Source: FEN-1219 sp036563665
Lineage (GTDB): Bacteria > Pseudomonadota > Gammaproteobacteria > Steroidobacterales > Rariloculaceae
Length of the DNA stretch: 64,000 nt
Assembly: GCA_036563665.1 (NCBI GenBank)
Contig: DATCLY010000025.1
Location: 26,077-90,076 of the forward strand
Direction: 5' to 3'
The position numbers and the translations under genes were made by a program. Under the pieces are notes generated by a model. That model was not told the DNA's origin. It worked only from the letters and a program-made list of their open reading frames with translations, and made no database searches. Shown here piece after piece: positions 53,012-61,587 of the stretch; position 1 is the first letter of the stretch; every line of letters starts with the position of its first letter.

Positions 53012-53749
53012 CTACGCGCGCTTCGGCCGGCACACGAAGTACAGGCACACGGCGAACCGCTCGGGGAGCGGCGCGGTCCGCTCGAGCCAGCGCCAGGCGG
53101 ACGCGGGCAGCAGCCGCAGCAGCCACTTGTCGTAGGAGGCGATGCCGCGCCACTCGACGACTTCGAGGCCGTGGCGGGCGGCGAGCGCCACGCACTCTCG
53201 CAGCGTCATCGAGGAGAACGCCTCGCCCGTGATACGCGCCTTCGCGGCGACCACGGCGCGGGTGCTGTAGCGGTTGCCGTGCACGTTGAACACGAGCCGC
53301 GAAGCGTCGTCACGGAGAGCGGACGCGAGCCAGGCCATCGCCTCCTCGCGCAGGGACGGCTGCGCGTTCAGGAAGAACCGGAAGGCGGTGATGAGATCGA
53401 ACCTGCGCCCGCCGAGCACGTCCGGGTCGCGCGTCGGATCGCCGCACACGAGCTCGGCCGCACGCACGCGCTGCCGGGCGGCGGTCAGCATCGTGTCCGA
53501 GATGTCGACGCCCACCGCCGAGCGGAAACGCTGCTCGAGATAGGCGAGCACGCGCCCCGTGCCGCACGCGAAATCGAGGTAGCTGTCGCGGCGCGCCACG
53601 TGCCGCTGCAGGATCTCGTCGAGGAGGCGCTGCTCGCGCTCCCACACGACCGCGTTGAAGGAGCCGGACGGGAACAAGGTGGCGTCGTAGTCCTTGGCCC
53701 AGGACTCCTCTCCGACGTGCGCGGTTCGGTAATCCCGCAGGCCCCTCAT
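53012..53749 (-). CDS. class I SAM-dependent methyltransferase
   Basis: 245 residues. The ATG at 53749 overlaps the stop of the kinase-like gene (ATGA). Motif I LDFACGTGR (58-66), acidic end of strand 2 in GVDISD, and motif IV-like RFDLITAFRFFLNA; the C-terminal part is WRGIASYDKWLLRLLP. The N-terminal ~45 residues (ESWAKDYDATLFPSGSF) match Ubie/COQ5-like methyltransferases acting on small molecules or glycolipids. Acceptor unknown. Tight coupling to a lipopolysaccharide-kinase-like protein suggests a shared cell-surface substrate; that is inference. Confidence 0.85.
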   Translation of the reverse strand: MRGLRDYRTAHVGEESWAKDYDATLFPSGSFNAVVWEREQRLLDEILQRHVARRDSYLDFACGTGRVLAYLEQRFRSAVGVDISDTMLTAARQRVRAAELVCGDPTRDPDVLGGRRFDLITAFRFFLNAQPSLREEAMAWLASALRDDASRLVFNVHGNRYSTRAVVAAKARITGEAFSSMTLRECVALAARHGLEVVEWRGIASYDKWLLRLLPASAWRWLERTAPLPERFAVCLYFVCRPKRA

Positions 53750-54561
53750 GCCGTGGGCGCGAGGTCGTCCGTGCGAAACAGCCGGCTGCGCCGCAGATAC
53801 CGGCCCGCGAACGACTCGCCGAGATACGTCGTCTCGAGGAGCTCGTTGGCGCAGCGCTCGAGCAGGCGGCGATCGTAGGCGTCGGGCGCGGTGCGGAAGT
53901 AGCCACGGACGAAGGCGCGCGCGAGCTCGCGCAGCTCTGCCCGCATGGCCAGGTGGAGCTGGTGGGGCGGATACTTGGCCCTGAGCAGCAGCACGAACAG
54001 CGCGATGTCGCGGTAGACGTCGCCGCGGTTGTACGCCGGGAAGCGGGCATAGTCGGGCGGCGTGAAATCCACGAACACGGCCCGGTCGGCGCCGCGCTTC
54101 ACGAGGACGTTGTCGAAGTCGAAGTCGCCGTGGATGCGGCGCGTGTGCCGGTGCAGCTCTTCGAGCGCCGCGCCGATCGCCCAGAAGAGGCGGCGCAGCT
54201 CCGGGGGCGGAATCCCCTGGAACGTGCGATGCCGGATCACCGTGCGAACGGGCTTCCACCCGACCAGCAGCTCGTAGTCGATCCGTAGCTCCCGTGGGTC
54301 CGCCAGCAGCACGCGCGGGACTCGCAGCCACGACGAGCGCTGCGCCGCCGCCCACGCCCGCAGCGAGTTGCGCAGCGTGGCGCGATACAGCCACTCCTCC
54401 GCGAAACGCTTGCTGAAGCGCGGCACGCCGGGGGCCGGCGGCGGCGTTCCGGCCGCGGAAGCGGCCAGCGCGTCGTGCGTCGCCCGGTTGCCGGTGGTCC
54501 CTGCGATCGCGCTCCTCCTCGAGCTCGCCGTGCGGGCCGCGGCCCGCCGGCCGTCACGCAA
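53746..54561 (-). CDS. kinase-like protein (Kdo/WaaP-type phosphotransferase fold)
   Basis: 271 residues from a TTG at 54561; the start is uncertain because the first ~45 residues are low complexity, and a GTG before PRFSKRFAEEW is possible. Catalytic loop IHGDFDFDN (143-151) and metal motif VFVDFTPPD (162-170) are those of protein-kinase-fold enzymes such as WaaP, KdkA and Bud32. A Lys-containing segment (WKPVRTVIRH) lies before them. Likely phosphorylates a lipopolysaccharide core sugar or another small substrate in the cytoplasm. Coupled downstream to a methyltransferase. Confidence 0.72.
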   Translation of the reverse strand: MRDGRRAAARTASSRRSAIAGTTGNRATHDALAASAAGTPPPAPGVPRFSKRFAEEWLYRATLRNSLRAWAAAQRSSWLRVPRVLLADPRELRIDYELLVGWKPVRTVIRHRTFQGIPPPELRRLFWAIGAALEELHRHTRRIHGDFDFDNVLVKRGADRAVFVDFTPPDYARFPAYNRGDVYRDIALFVLLLRAKYPPHQLHLAMRAELRELARAFVRGYFRTAPDAYDRRLLERCANELLETTYLGESFAGRYLRRSRLFRTDDLAPTA

Positions 54562-54718
54562 CCGTCATCATTTTGTCACACCGACGCGCGGCAGGTTCGC
54601 GCGGCGGCGGCTCGCTCCTCGACGAGCTGGAGCGCCCGTGCTACGGAAGGCATGAAGCGGCGGTTCCCGCAACGGGCTGCGGCGCGCGATCGGCGGGCTT
54701 CCTCCCGCCGACCGCTGC

Positions 54719-54724
54719 TATCAT
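54719..54724 (+). promoter_or_regulatory. -10-like element of the propeller gene
   Basis: TATCAT, 32 bases before the ATG at 54756; same variant as before osmC. No clear -35. Confidence 0.35.
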
Positions 54725-54755
54725 CCCGCGTGGTGCTTCGCTCCGGGGGGCCCGC

Positions 54756-55790
54756 ATGAGGCCGATCTGGATACTCGTCCTGCTCGCCGCCGGCCCGGCC
54801 GGCGCGCTCGCGCAGAGCTGCGAGCCGGAAGGCGACCTGCGGTTCGTGTGCGGCTTGAACGCCGTCGAGGACCTGGTGCGGGTGGGCGATTCGCGGTGGT
54901 TGCTGGGCAGCGGCCTCGGGGGCGACGGCCAGCCGGGCACGCTGGTGCTGATCGATTCCGACGCGAAGACGGGCGAGGTGATCTATCCGGCCGAGCGCGC
55001 CCCCGTAGCGCACGCCCGCGAGCGCTTTCCGGCCTGCGCCGCACCGCCCGACGCGAGCGTGTTCAACGCCCACGGCATCACGCTGCGGGCCACCGGGGCC
55101 GGCCGGTACGAGCTCCTCGTCGTGAATCACGGCGGGCGCGAAGCGGTCGAGTTCTTCGACGTGGATGCGCGCGGCGCGAAGCCCGCGCTCACGTGGATCG
55201 GCTGCGTGAACATGCCGCCCGACACCTCGATCAACTCGCTCGACACGCTCCCGGACGGCGGCTTCATCGCTACGCACTTCTACACGCCGAGCAAGGGCGG
55301 CATGGGCGCCGTGTTCGACGGCGAGATCACCGGCGGGCTGCTCGAATGGCATCCGGGCGGCGAGGTCACGCCGATTCCCGGCACGGAGCTTTCCGGCGCG
55401 AACGGCATCGCGCTGTCGGACGGCGGCCGCGTGATTCACGTGGCGGCGTGGGGCACGCGCGACCTCGTGCGCTTCGAGCGGCGCGGCGGCGGCGTCACCA
55501 AGCGCGCCGTGCCCGTGGACTTCGCGCTCGACAACATTCGCTGGACGTCCGACCGCAAGCTGCTGATCGCCGGGCAGAAGTTCGTTCCCCGCCGCGAAGG
55601 CCCGGAGTCGCTCGACGGCTGGACGGTGGCCGTGTACGACCCCGACACCCTCGAGCACGTCGCCACGCTCAAGGATGTCGACGAGACCGCCGCGTTCCAG
55701 GGCGTGAGCAGCGCGCTCGAGGTGGGTGACACGATCTGGGTCGGCCCCTTCGAGGGCGATCGCATCGCGTACTTCCCGAACCCGCGCTGA
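54756..55790 (+). CDS. exported SMP-30/strictosidine-synthase-like propeller protein
   Basis: 344 residues from the ATG at 54756, behind CCGGGGGGCCCGC. Signal peptide MRPIWILVLLAAGPAGALA. Six-bladed propeller strands: NAVEDLVRVGDSRWLLGS, FNAHGITLRATGAGRYEL, INSLDTLPDGGFIATHF, ANGIALSDGGRVIHVAAWG and LDNIRWTSDRKLLIAG. The HG, NSL and AN..LS positions match metal-binding loops of the SMP-30/PON1-like superfamily, which includes lactonases and arylesterases. Two Cys at the N-terminus (SCEPE, VCGLN) may form a disulfide. Paralogue in type, not in detail, of the protein at 2077-3162. Confidence 0.8.
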   Translation: MRPIWILVLLAAGPAGALAQSCEPEGDLRFVCGLNAVEDLVRVGDSRWLLGSGLGGDGQPGTLVLIDSDAKTGEVIYPAERAPVAHARERFPACAAPPDASVFNAHGITLRATGAGRYELLVVNHGGREAVEFFDVDARGAKPALTWIGCVNMPPDTSINSLDTLPDGGFIATHFYTPSKGGMGAVFDGEITGGLLEWHPGGEVTPIPGTELSGANGIALSDGGRVIHVAAWGTRDLVRFERRGGGVTKRAVPVDFALDNIRWTSDRKLLIAGQKFVPRREGPESLDGWTVAVYDPDTLEHVATLKDVDETAAFQGVSSALEVGDTIWVGPFEGDRIAYFPNPR

Positions 55791-55805
55791 CGCCGCCGAA
55801 GTGGC

Positions 55806-55826
55806 GGCCCGCCCGGGCGGCGGGCC
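55806..55826. terminator. bidirectional terminator-like hairpin
   Basis: GGCCCGCC (55806-55813) pairs with GGCGGGCC (55819-55826) around a 5-base loop, between two convergent genes whose stops lie at 55790 and 55830. No T-tracts. Confidence 0.5.
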
Positions 55827-55829
55827 TCG

Positions 55830-56549
55830 TCAGAAGCGGTTGCGCTTGATGATCTCCGTGATGCCGTGGAGATCGTCGATCTCGTAGTCGGCCGGCGTGT
55901 CTCCGGGCTGGAACGTGTCGCGCGTCATGCCGGAACGGCGGATCTGCGCCGTGATCATGTCGATCGCCATGGCGCCCTGACAGTCGAAGGTGGGCCCGGC
56001 GCAGTAGAGCACGTCGCGGACGTCGAGCCCCGTCTGACGCAGCACCCAGTAGTAGGTCCGCGGATGCGGCTTGTGGAAGCCGGCCTCCTCGGTAGTGCCC
56101 ACGAAGTCGGGCTTGAAGCGCTTGAACTTGCTCACGTACATGTCGAGGTACTTGCGCTCGACGTCGGAGTAGATGAGCACCTTGACGCCCAAATCCTGCT
56201 GCTCCTGCAGCGCGGCCTCGGTCTCGGGGAAGAGCTGCACCTGGTCCTGCAGGTCCAGCATGAGGTGAACGTCGTCCGGCGAGCCTTCGATGCCGTGGAT
56301 CTTGAAGGCCGTCATCATCGCCTGCTGCACGAGATCCGACACCGGCGTGTAGCGGAAAGCGGCCGCACGCCGATGCGCGCCTTCGAACTGCCGCGCCCAG
56401 GTCTCGAGGAACGCGTCGGCTCCGACCGGCGCGTCGTACTTCTTCACGATCTCCTCCGCCGCGCGCCGCCACGTCCACGGCCAGTCGAACAGCGTGCCCT
56501 TCGAGTCGTAGAAGATCGCACGCGGCCACCGTCCCTTGAGTACGCCCAT
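55830..56549 (-). CDS. HAD-superfamily hydrolase (haloacid-dehalogenase-like)
   Basis: 239 residues from the ATG at 56549, behind AAGGAGGAGGATCGAG. Motif I FYDSKGTLFDW (13-23) has the nucleophile Asp15; the position two residues later, usually Asp or Tyr, is Lys. Motif II is in VLIYSDVE, motif III Lys in FHKPHPRTYYW, and motif IV reads AGPTFDCQGAM, where the usual GDxxxxD/N acidic pair is not obvious. The overall plan is close to type II haloacid dehalogenases. The unusual motifs leave open whether it is a phosphatase, a dehalogenase or inactive. Third gene of an operon. Confidence 0.78.
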   Translation of the reverse strand: MGVLKGRWPRAIFYDSKGTLFDWPWTWRRAAEEIVKKYDAPVGADAFLETWARQFEGAHRRAAAFRYTPVSDLVQQAMMTAFKIHGIEGSPDDVHLMLDLQDQVQLFPETEAALQEQQDLGVKVLIYSDVERKYLDMYVSKFKRFKPDFVGTTEEAGFHKPHPRTYYWVLRQTGLDVRDVLYCAGPTFDCQGAMAIDMITAQIRRSGMTRDTFQPGDTPADYEIDDLHGITEIIKRNRF

Positions 56550-56575
56550 CTCGATCCTCCTCCTTGCCTTCGAGC

Positions 56576-57427
56576 TCAGCGCATCTCCGCGATCACGCCG
56601 TCGAGGCCCACGAGCATCTCGAGCCGCCCCCAGTTGAACTCGGACTCGAGCACGCTCTGGATCTCCTCGCGCGAGCGGCGTTGCGCGTTCATCTCCCGCA
56701 CCATGTCCTGCGTGCGGGTGAGATATTCGATGTAGCCCTCGATGTTCTGCCGGTCGGTGGTGCCGCTATGGCCCGGGATGACCACGTCGAAATCGAGCGC
56801 GAGCAGCCGCTCGAGCGTGCGGGTCCAATCGCGCAGGCTGCCGCCGGCGCTGTAATCGATCACCGCGCGGTACGGATCGTAGAGCGCGAACAGGTCGCCC
56901 GTGATGACGACGCGGCGGGTGGGCAGATGGACGACGATGTCGCCGTCGGTGTGCCCACGGCCGAAGTAGTGCAGGTCGATCGGCATGTCGTCGAGCCACA
57001 CGCGCATGTAGTCGCGCATGGTGATGTTCGGCAAGCCGGGCACGTTGCGCTCGGCCATGATCCTGCGCGCGTTCTCGGACGCGATGATGGCCGCGCCCAC
57101 GTCCTGCATGGCGGGGTTGCCGCCGGTGTGATCCGGGTGCAGGTGCGTATTGATGACGTAGAGCAACGGAGCGTCCGTCACCTCGCGCACGAGCTTCATG
57201 ATGGCCTCGTGATCCTGCGGGAACTTGTCGTCGACGAGCACCACGCCCTCTTCGCCGACCAGCACCGTCACGTTACCGGCCATCGCGTTGCGGATGGTGT
57301 AGATGTTTTCCTGCACCTCCACGCGCGTCATCTCCGGCGGGCCGAAGCCGCCCTGGGCGTGCACTGCAGGCATCGCCGCCAGGGAGAGCGCGAGGCAGGT
57401 GACCGTCGCCAGCACCGTCGTTCTCAT
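56576..57427 (-). CDS. exported metallo-beta-lactamase-fold hydrolase
   Basis: 283 residues from the ATG at 57427. Signal peptide MRTTVLATVTCLALSLAAMPAVHA. Full zinc motif HLHPDH at 95-100, then FGRGHTDGDIVVHLP, ITGDLFALYDPYRA and VVIPGHSGTTDRQ, the remaining His/Asp ligands of class-B-like members. Close in type to quinoprotein-relay-system metallohydrolases and exported MBL proteins of soil bacteria. The reaction is hydrolytic, substrate unknown. It follows the DUF8021-like gene by 13 bases. Confidence 0.88.
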   Translation of the reverse strand: MRTTVLATVTCLALSLAAMPAVHAQGGFGPPEMTRVEVQENIYTIRNAMAGNVTVLVGEEGVVLVDDKFPQDHEAIMKLVREVTDAPLLYVINTHLHPDHTGGNPAMQDVGAAIIASENARRIMAERNVPGLPNITMRDYMRVWLDDMPIDLHYFGRGHTDGDIVVHLPTRRVVITGDLFALYDPYRAVIDYSAGGSLRDWTRTLERLLALDFDVVIPGHSGTTDRQNIEGYIEYLTRTQDMVREMNAQRRSREEIQSVLESEFNWGRLEMLVGLDGVIAEMR

Positions 57428-57440
57428 CGGAGGCTCCGTC

Positions 57441-58286
57441 CTACTGCTCGTTTCGCCGGCCGCCGCGAAAATCCGCCTGCAGCAGATGCGTGAGCGTATG
57501 CACGTAGCGCAGCTTGCCGTTCTCCACGCGGAACAGATGCGTGTCGGGCGCCCCGCTCCCGCCTTCCGGGCCGCCCGCGCCGAACGTGCAGAACACCACC
57601 ACGGCGCCGATCACCTCGTCCACCACGAAGCGGCGGTTGGCGATGTTCACGCCGCTCGGCACGCCCACCTCGCAGCTGTCGTCGGGGCGTCCCTTGCCCG
57701 TATAGGCGCCGCCTTCGATGCGGACGCAGGGGAAGCCCCAGGGCACGAGGTCGATCTTGCCCTCGAGGAAGGCGTCGAGATAGGCGTTCGCGGCCGCGAC
57801 CAGCGTGCCGCGGGAATCGCGCCGCTCCGGCGGAATGGGATCCCAGCTCTCCGCGGACGAGTAGCGCAGGTACGCGTCCGCGTCGAACAGCCAATAGCCG
57901 GTGGTCGTCCAGAGGATCTCGATCTCGGCGATCTTGTCGTGGTTCACCCGCAGCCGCGTGCCGAGCACGTACGGCTTCTCGGGGTTGGTGACGATCACCT
58001 CGGTGAACGTCTGGCAGGTGTGCTCGTCGAGCAGGCTGCGGTGATGATCGATCCTGAGCGGCGTGCCCAAGAGACCGCTGGCGATGTCGGTCGGCTTCAT
58101 GTTCTCGAAGTAGCCCACGCCGGGCGCCAACGGCAGGCCGGAGACGTCGCCCTTGGTCTGGGCGTCGATGTAGAGATCGACCGCGCGCTGCAGCCCGCCT
58201 CGCGCGCAGGAGATCTGACCGAAGCTCACCGCCGGAACGAGCAGCGCGCCCGACAGCAGGACCGCCGCAACGATGTCGCGCCCCAC
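57441..58286 (-). CDS. exported DUF8021-like protein
   Basis: 281 residues from the GTG at 58286, behind AAGGAGGGGCTC. Signal peptide ends VSFGQ. Two tandem NTF2/SnoaL-like halves. The first has LQRAVDLYIDAQTKGDVSGL and APGVGYFENM. The second has AAANAYLDAFLEGKIDLVPW, PCVRIEGGAYTGKG, NIANRRFVVDEVIGAVVVF and HLFRVENGKLRYVHTLTHL. This is the layout of the DUF8021 family, known mainly from fungi and bacteria without assigned function. The frameshifted gene at 16668-17107 matches the second half. First gene of an operon with MBL-fold and HAD hydrolases. Confidence 0.8.
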   Translation of the reverse strand: MGRDIVAAVLLSGALLVPAVSFGQISCARGGLQRAVDLYIDAQTKGDVSGLPLAPGVGYFENMKPTDIASGLLGTPLRIDHHRSLLDEHTCQTFTEVIVTNPEKPYVLGTRLRVNHDKIAEIEILWTTTGYWLFDADAYLRYSSAESWDPIPPERRDSRGTLVAAANAYLDAFLEGKIDLVPWGFPCVRIEGGAYTGKGRPDDSCEVGVPSGVNIANRRFVVDEVIGAVVVFCTFGAGGPEGGSGAPDTHLFRVENGKLRYVHTLTHLLQADFRGGRRNEQ

Positions 58287-58316
58287 GAGCCCCTCCTTCG
58301 GTTGTTCTCGCGATCG

Positions 58317-58322
58317 ATTATA
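58317..58322 (-). promoter_or_regulatory. -10 element of the DUF8021-MBL-HAD operon
   Basis: Exact TATAAT on the minus strand, 30 bases before the GTG at 58286; predicted start near 58310. No convincing -35. The remaining spacer to 58534 holds no gene. Confidence 0.45.
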
Positions 58323-58534
58323 ACGAAGCGACTCGCGGGCGGCGCGCGGCGCCCGGACGGCCTCGCGGGCAAGCGCGAGAGGATTCCATGCGTCGAGAAG
58401 ACGAGAATGCTTTTTTCAGCGTCGCACTCGGGGCGCAAGTGGTTCTCGGCCGAGCCTCGTGAAACGCGGCGCGACCGGGCAAGCGATCTCGAGGATCTGG
58501 ACCTCGAGTCGCGCGTCCGCGGAAAGCGGCGGCC

Positions 58535-59341
58535 TCACTGGCCGCGGCGGATGACGATGTTGCCGTTGTAGGTCTTGAAGCGTATCTCCGGGCCGCCGGC
58601 GCCCACGCGCGCGCGCACCTCCCGCTCCATGCGGATCTGGCGGCGCTGCGGATCGCCGCCCCGCTCGATGATCGCCGCTTGCGGCTGCAACTCCACGTCG
58701 AAATCGGTCAGCACGTCGCCGCGCCCCGCTGCGATGACCAGATCGCCCGAGAAATCCGCGGGGAACGTGATCTCGAAGTCGCCGTTGAAGGAGCGGAACG
58801 ACATCGGCTTGGTGCGGTCCACCTCGGCGAACGACACCTCGACGTCGCCGTTCATCGTGGACACCACCGCGGACCCGCCCACGTCGAAGGCCGCGATGTC
58901 GCCGTTCTGCGAGGAGAGCTCGTGATCTCCCACGACGCCGCGCACCACCAGGTCGTCGTTCATCGTGCTCGCGTGCACCGAGGTCATTCGCGGCACGGCG
59001 ATCGACAGATCGACGTCGCGGTTCGACCAGTCCACCGAGATCGACACGCGGTTGTCGCGCTCCTCGGCCGTGAGGCCGATGGAGGTGTTGGGAATGCGGC
59101 GCAGGCCGCCGCGCACCTCGCGCTCGATCTCGTCGACGTCCTCGTCGCTCGTCACGATGACGACCTCGCTGCGGTCGTGGGCGGTGATCGCGACGTCGCC
59201 CGAGAAGAGATTCACCTCGAGCACGGCGGGACGCGACGGGTCGCTCAAGGGAAGGACGAGCTGATTGCCCTGCTGCGCCTGCGCGGCGGCGGCCAGAGCG
59301 CCGGCCGCGAAGGCCAGGGACGCGGGTAGAAAGCGGTTCAT
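58535..59341 (-). CDS. DUF4097-family exported beta-solenoid-like protein
   Basis: 268 residues. The ATG at 59341 overlaps the stop of the previous gene (ATGA). Signal peptide MNRFLPASLAFAAGALAAAAQA. The mature part is made of short beta repeats of the DUF4097/putative-adhesin type: LEVNLFSGDVAITAHDRSE, STMNDDLVVRGVVGDHELS, SQNGDIAAFDVGGSAVVS, STMNGDVEVSFAEV, RSFNGDFEITFP and KTYNGNIVIRRG. Such proteins form right-handed parallel beta structures; their role downstream of ECF sigma/anti-sigma genes is unknown. Last gene of the operon. Confidence 0.87.
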   Translation of the reverse strand: MNRFLPASLAFAAGALAAAAQAQQGNQLVLPLSDPSRPAVLEVNLFSGDVAITAHDRSEVVIVTSDEDVDEIEREVRGGLRRIPNTSIGLTAEERDNRVSISVDWSNRDVDLSIAVPRMTSVHASTMNDDLVVRGVVGDHELSSQNGDIAAFDVGGSAVVSTMNGDVEVSFAEVDRTKPMSFRSFNGDFEITFPADFSGDLVIAAGRGDVLTDFDVELQPQAAIIERGGDPQRRQIRMEREVRARVGAGGPEIRFKTYNGNIVIRRGQ

Positions 59342-60195
59342 CGGGTAGCCTCGCGCACGTAGATGTCGCCGTTGACCGTCTCGAACGAATGGGTGGGCCC
59401 GCCGCCGCCCACGCGGACCCCGGCCCGGGAGCCGGAGCGGAGGACGTAGCGGGCACCCTGCCGGTCCGCGCGCACGGGCTGCGTCGGCACCGGCTCCGCG
59501 TCGAAGTCCGTCCAGATCTTGCCGTTCAGGGTCTTGAACTCGAGATCGGCGGCCAGGGTCTCGGGGAACTGCACGTCGATCCGCCCGTTCACCGTCTTGA
59601 ACGACACGCCCTCCCGCGGCGACTGCGCGAACGACGCCTCCAGGCGGCCGTTCACCGTGCTGGCGCGGCCGGGGCTGCCCACGTCGCGAAGGCGCACCGG
59701 CCCGTTGACGTTGCGCGCCTCGAACTCGCCGCGCACGCCGTCGAGCACGACGTCCCCGCCGCTCACGGTGGACACATCGAGCGTGGCCTGCTGCGGCACT
59801 CGCAGCTCGATGTCGTATTCCACGTAACGGTCCCTTCGGCGCCAATCGCGCCACCCGCAGTCGCAGTCCTCGCCATCGTCCGGATCGCGCACCACGAACG
59901 AGACCTCGTCGCCGTCGCGCTCCGTGATCAGCGTCATGCGGGCGCGCGCGCGCTCGACGCCGGCCTGCGTGTCGCCGTGCGCCCGCTCCTCCGCCGTCAT
60001 CTGCACCACGTTCTCGTCGTGTGCCACCACCCGCACCGAGCCGAACACGTTCTCCACGCGCACGTGCGGCGACGCCGTGTCGACCGGCACGCGCTCCTCC
60101 AGCATTCGCGTCTCGACGACGTCCGCCGCCACGCCCGCGGCGAAGCCGAACACGGGAGCGAGGGCGGCCATTCGCAGCAGAGTCGTAATGAGCAT
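59338..60195 (-). CDS. DUF4097-family exported protein
   Basis: 285 residues. I choose the ATG at 60195 because GAGGAGGATCCCG precedes it and a signal peptide (LITTLLRMAALAPVFGFAAG) follows; an ATG at 60213 overlapping the anti-sigma stop is also in frame. Repeats: VRVENVFGSVRVVAHDEN, LDVSTVSGGDVVLDGVRG, EARNVNGPVRLRDVG, STVNGRLEASFAQ, KTVNGRIDVQFPE, KTLNGKIWTDFD and ETVNGDIYVREATR. A negatively charged CDCGW cluster lies near residue 103. Same fold as its downstream neighbour; the two probably arose by tandem duplication. Confidence 0.87.
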   Translation of the reverse strand: MLITTLLRMAALAPVFGFAAGVAADVVETRMLEERVPVDTASPHVRVENVFGSVRVVAHDENVVQMTAEERAHGDTQAGVERARARMTLITERDGDEVSFVVRDPDDGEDCDCGWRDWRRRDRYVEYDIELRVPQQATLDVSTVSGGDVVLDGVRGEFEARNVNGPVRLRDVGSPGRASTVNGRLEASFAQSPREGVSFKTVNGRIDVQFPETLAADLEFKTLNGKIWTDFDAEPVPTQPVRADRQGARYVLRSGSRAGVRVGGGGPTHSFETVNGDIYVREATR

Positions 60196-60209
60196 CGGGA
60201 TCCTCCTCG

Positions 60210-61001
60210 TCATACGTCCACGGGAGGCCCCGCCTCCCGCAACGTCTCGCTCAGGTGCTCCCGCACGGCCGGATCCAGGTCTTCGCGCCCGAGCAGCGCG
60301 TCGACCACGGCGGCCGCACCGTCCACGCGGGCCTCGAGCAGCATGTCCGCCAGGGTCACCTGCATGAGCGGCGCCTGCTCCGCCTCGAGCACGGCGAGCA
60401 GCGTGGCCGCGACCTCCGGGCTGTCGAGGCGCCCGCGGAGGGCCTCGGCGGCCGCGAGCCGCACGTTCAGGCTCGAGTCGTAGCGCACCGTGTCGAGGAG
60501 GGCTCGTGCCACCCGGTCGTCGGAGGCCGCGCGCTGCGACCACTCGACCCCGCGCAGCCGCTCGGCGGCGGACCGGTGATCGAGCAACGCCACGCCCACG
60601 AGGCGAACGTCCTCCCGGAGACGCTCGATCTCGCGGTCGGCGGGCGAAGGCAGCCACTGCCCGACGAGGAGACCGAGCACGAGCGCCGCCGCGGTGAGCC
60701 CCGCCTGCAATGCCGGGCGCTGCGGCCAGAAGCGCGCGATCAGGCGGTCGAACGGCGTGCCGGCCATGCGTTCCTCGTGGGCGGCGAGCGCCGCATGGAA
60801 GCGGGCACGCATGCGCTCGTGGGGGACGTCGTCGTCCTCCTGCAGCGTCCCCATGGCGGCCCAAAGCTCCTCGATGCCCTGCGACTCCTCGCGGCACGCC
60901 GGGCAGCTCTCGAGGTGCGCCTCGAGCTCGCGCTGCTCCTCGGCCGAGAGCAGCCCCTTCAGCCGATCGGACAGAAGCTCGACGGTTCGCTCACAGCTCA
61001 T
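60210..61001 (-). CDS. anti-sigma factor with zinc finger, membrane anchor and HEAT-like C-terminus
   Basis: 263 residues. The ATG at 61001 lies seven bases after GGAGG and overlaps the sigma-factor stop (ATGA). N-terminal ZAS zinc finger: Cys3 and HLESCPAC (His29, Cys33, Cys36). One transmembrane helix at about 98-117 (ALQAGLTAAALVLGLLVGQWL region). The periplasmic part has helical HEAT-like repeats: SLNVRLAAAEALRGRLDSPE, APLMQVTLADMLLEARVDGA, DPAVREHLSETLREAG. It should bind and hold the adjacent ECF sigma factor until a signal releases it; the HEAT repeats are a likely sensing surface. Confidence 0.87.
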   Translation of the reverse strand: MSCERTVELLSDRLKGLLSAEEQRELEAHLESCPACREESQGIEELWAAMGTLQEDDDVPHERMRARFHAALAAHEERMAGTPFDRLIARFWPQRPALQAGLTAAALVLGLLVGQWLPSPADREIERLREDVRLVGVALLDHRSAAERLRGVEWSQRAASDDRVARALLDTVRYDSSLNVRLAAAEALRGRLDSPEVAATLLAVLEAEQAPLMQVTLADMLLEARVDGAAAVVDALLGREDLDPAVREHLSETLREAGPPVDV

Positions 61002-61552
61002 GTGCACACCTCCTGCGCGAGCTCGAGGTAGATGCGCCGCAGCTCCTTGATGGCGCGGTGCACGCGCACCTTGACCGCGCCCACGGAGCAGCCGAGCGTG
61101 CGCGCGATCTCCTCGTAGCTCTTGAACTCGTAGCGCGAGAGCACCAGCACCTCGCGTCGATCGGCCGGCAAGGCGAGCAACGCGCGGCGGACGAGCTCCG
61201 CCCGACCGTCGCCAGCGGGCTCCCCTGCGGCCGCATTCGCTTCGTGCTCGTCCATGCGCTCGTCCGACAGCGGCGCTTCGTGCGCGTCGCGGCGCAGATG
61301 GTCCGCGCAGGCGTTGCGCGCGATGCGGAACATCCAGGGCGCGAATTCCACCTCGTCCTTGTAGCTCGTGCGGTACTTCAGGATTCGCATGAACACGTCC
61401 TGCACCAGGTCCTCGGCGATCTGCCGGTTGCCCGTCATGCGCAAGCAGAAGCGATAGAGCCGCGCATGGTGCCGCTCGAACAGCGTCGCCAAGGCGCCCG
61501 TGCGGCCCGCGCGAACTTCACGCATCAGGTCGGAATCGCTCGGAGTCGTCAC
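60998..61552 (-). CDS. ECF sigma factor (RpoE-like)
   Basis: 184 residues. I choose the GTG at 61552 (AAGGGG upstream), which gives the usual N-terminus; the frame stays open to 61783. Sigma region 2: LFERHHARLYRFCLRMTGN, AEDLVQDVFMRILKYRTSY, WMFRIARNACADHLRR. Region 4: LPADRREVLVLSRYEFKSYE, IARTLGCSVGAVKVRVHRAI. It directs RNA polymerase to stress or envelope promoters and is encoded with its own anti-sigma factor and two exported DUF4097 proteins. A GTAACC-type element upstream suggests autoregulation. Confidence 0.93.
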   Translation of the reverse strand: MTTPSDSDLMREVRAGRTGALATLFERHHARLYRFCLRMTGNRQIAEDLVQDVFMRILKYRTSYKDEVEFAPWMFRIARNACADHLRRDAHEAPLSDERMDEHEANAAAGEPAGDGRAELVRRALLALPADRREVLVLSRYEFKSYEEIARTLGCSVGAVKVRVHRAIKELRRIYLELAQEVCT

Positions 61553-61587
61553 GGGGCCCCTTGCCGCCGGCTCTCGGCGCTCGCCGG

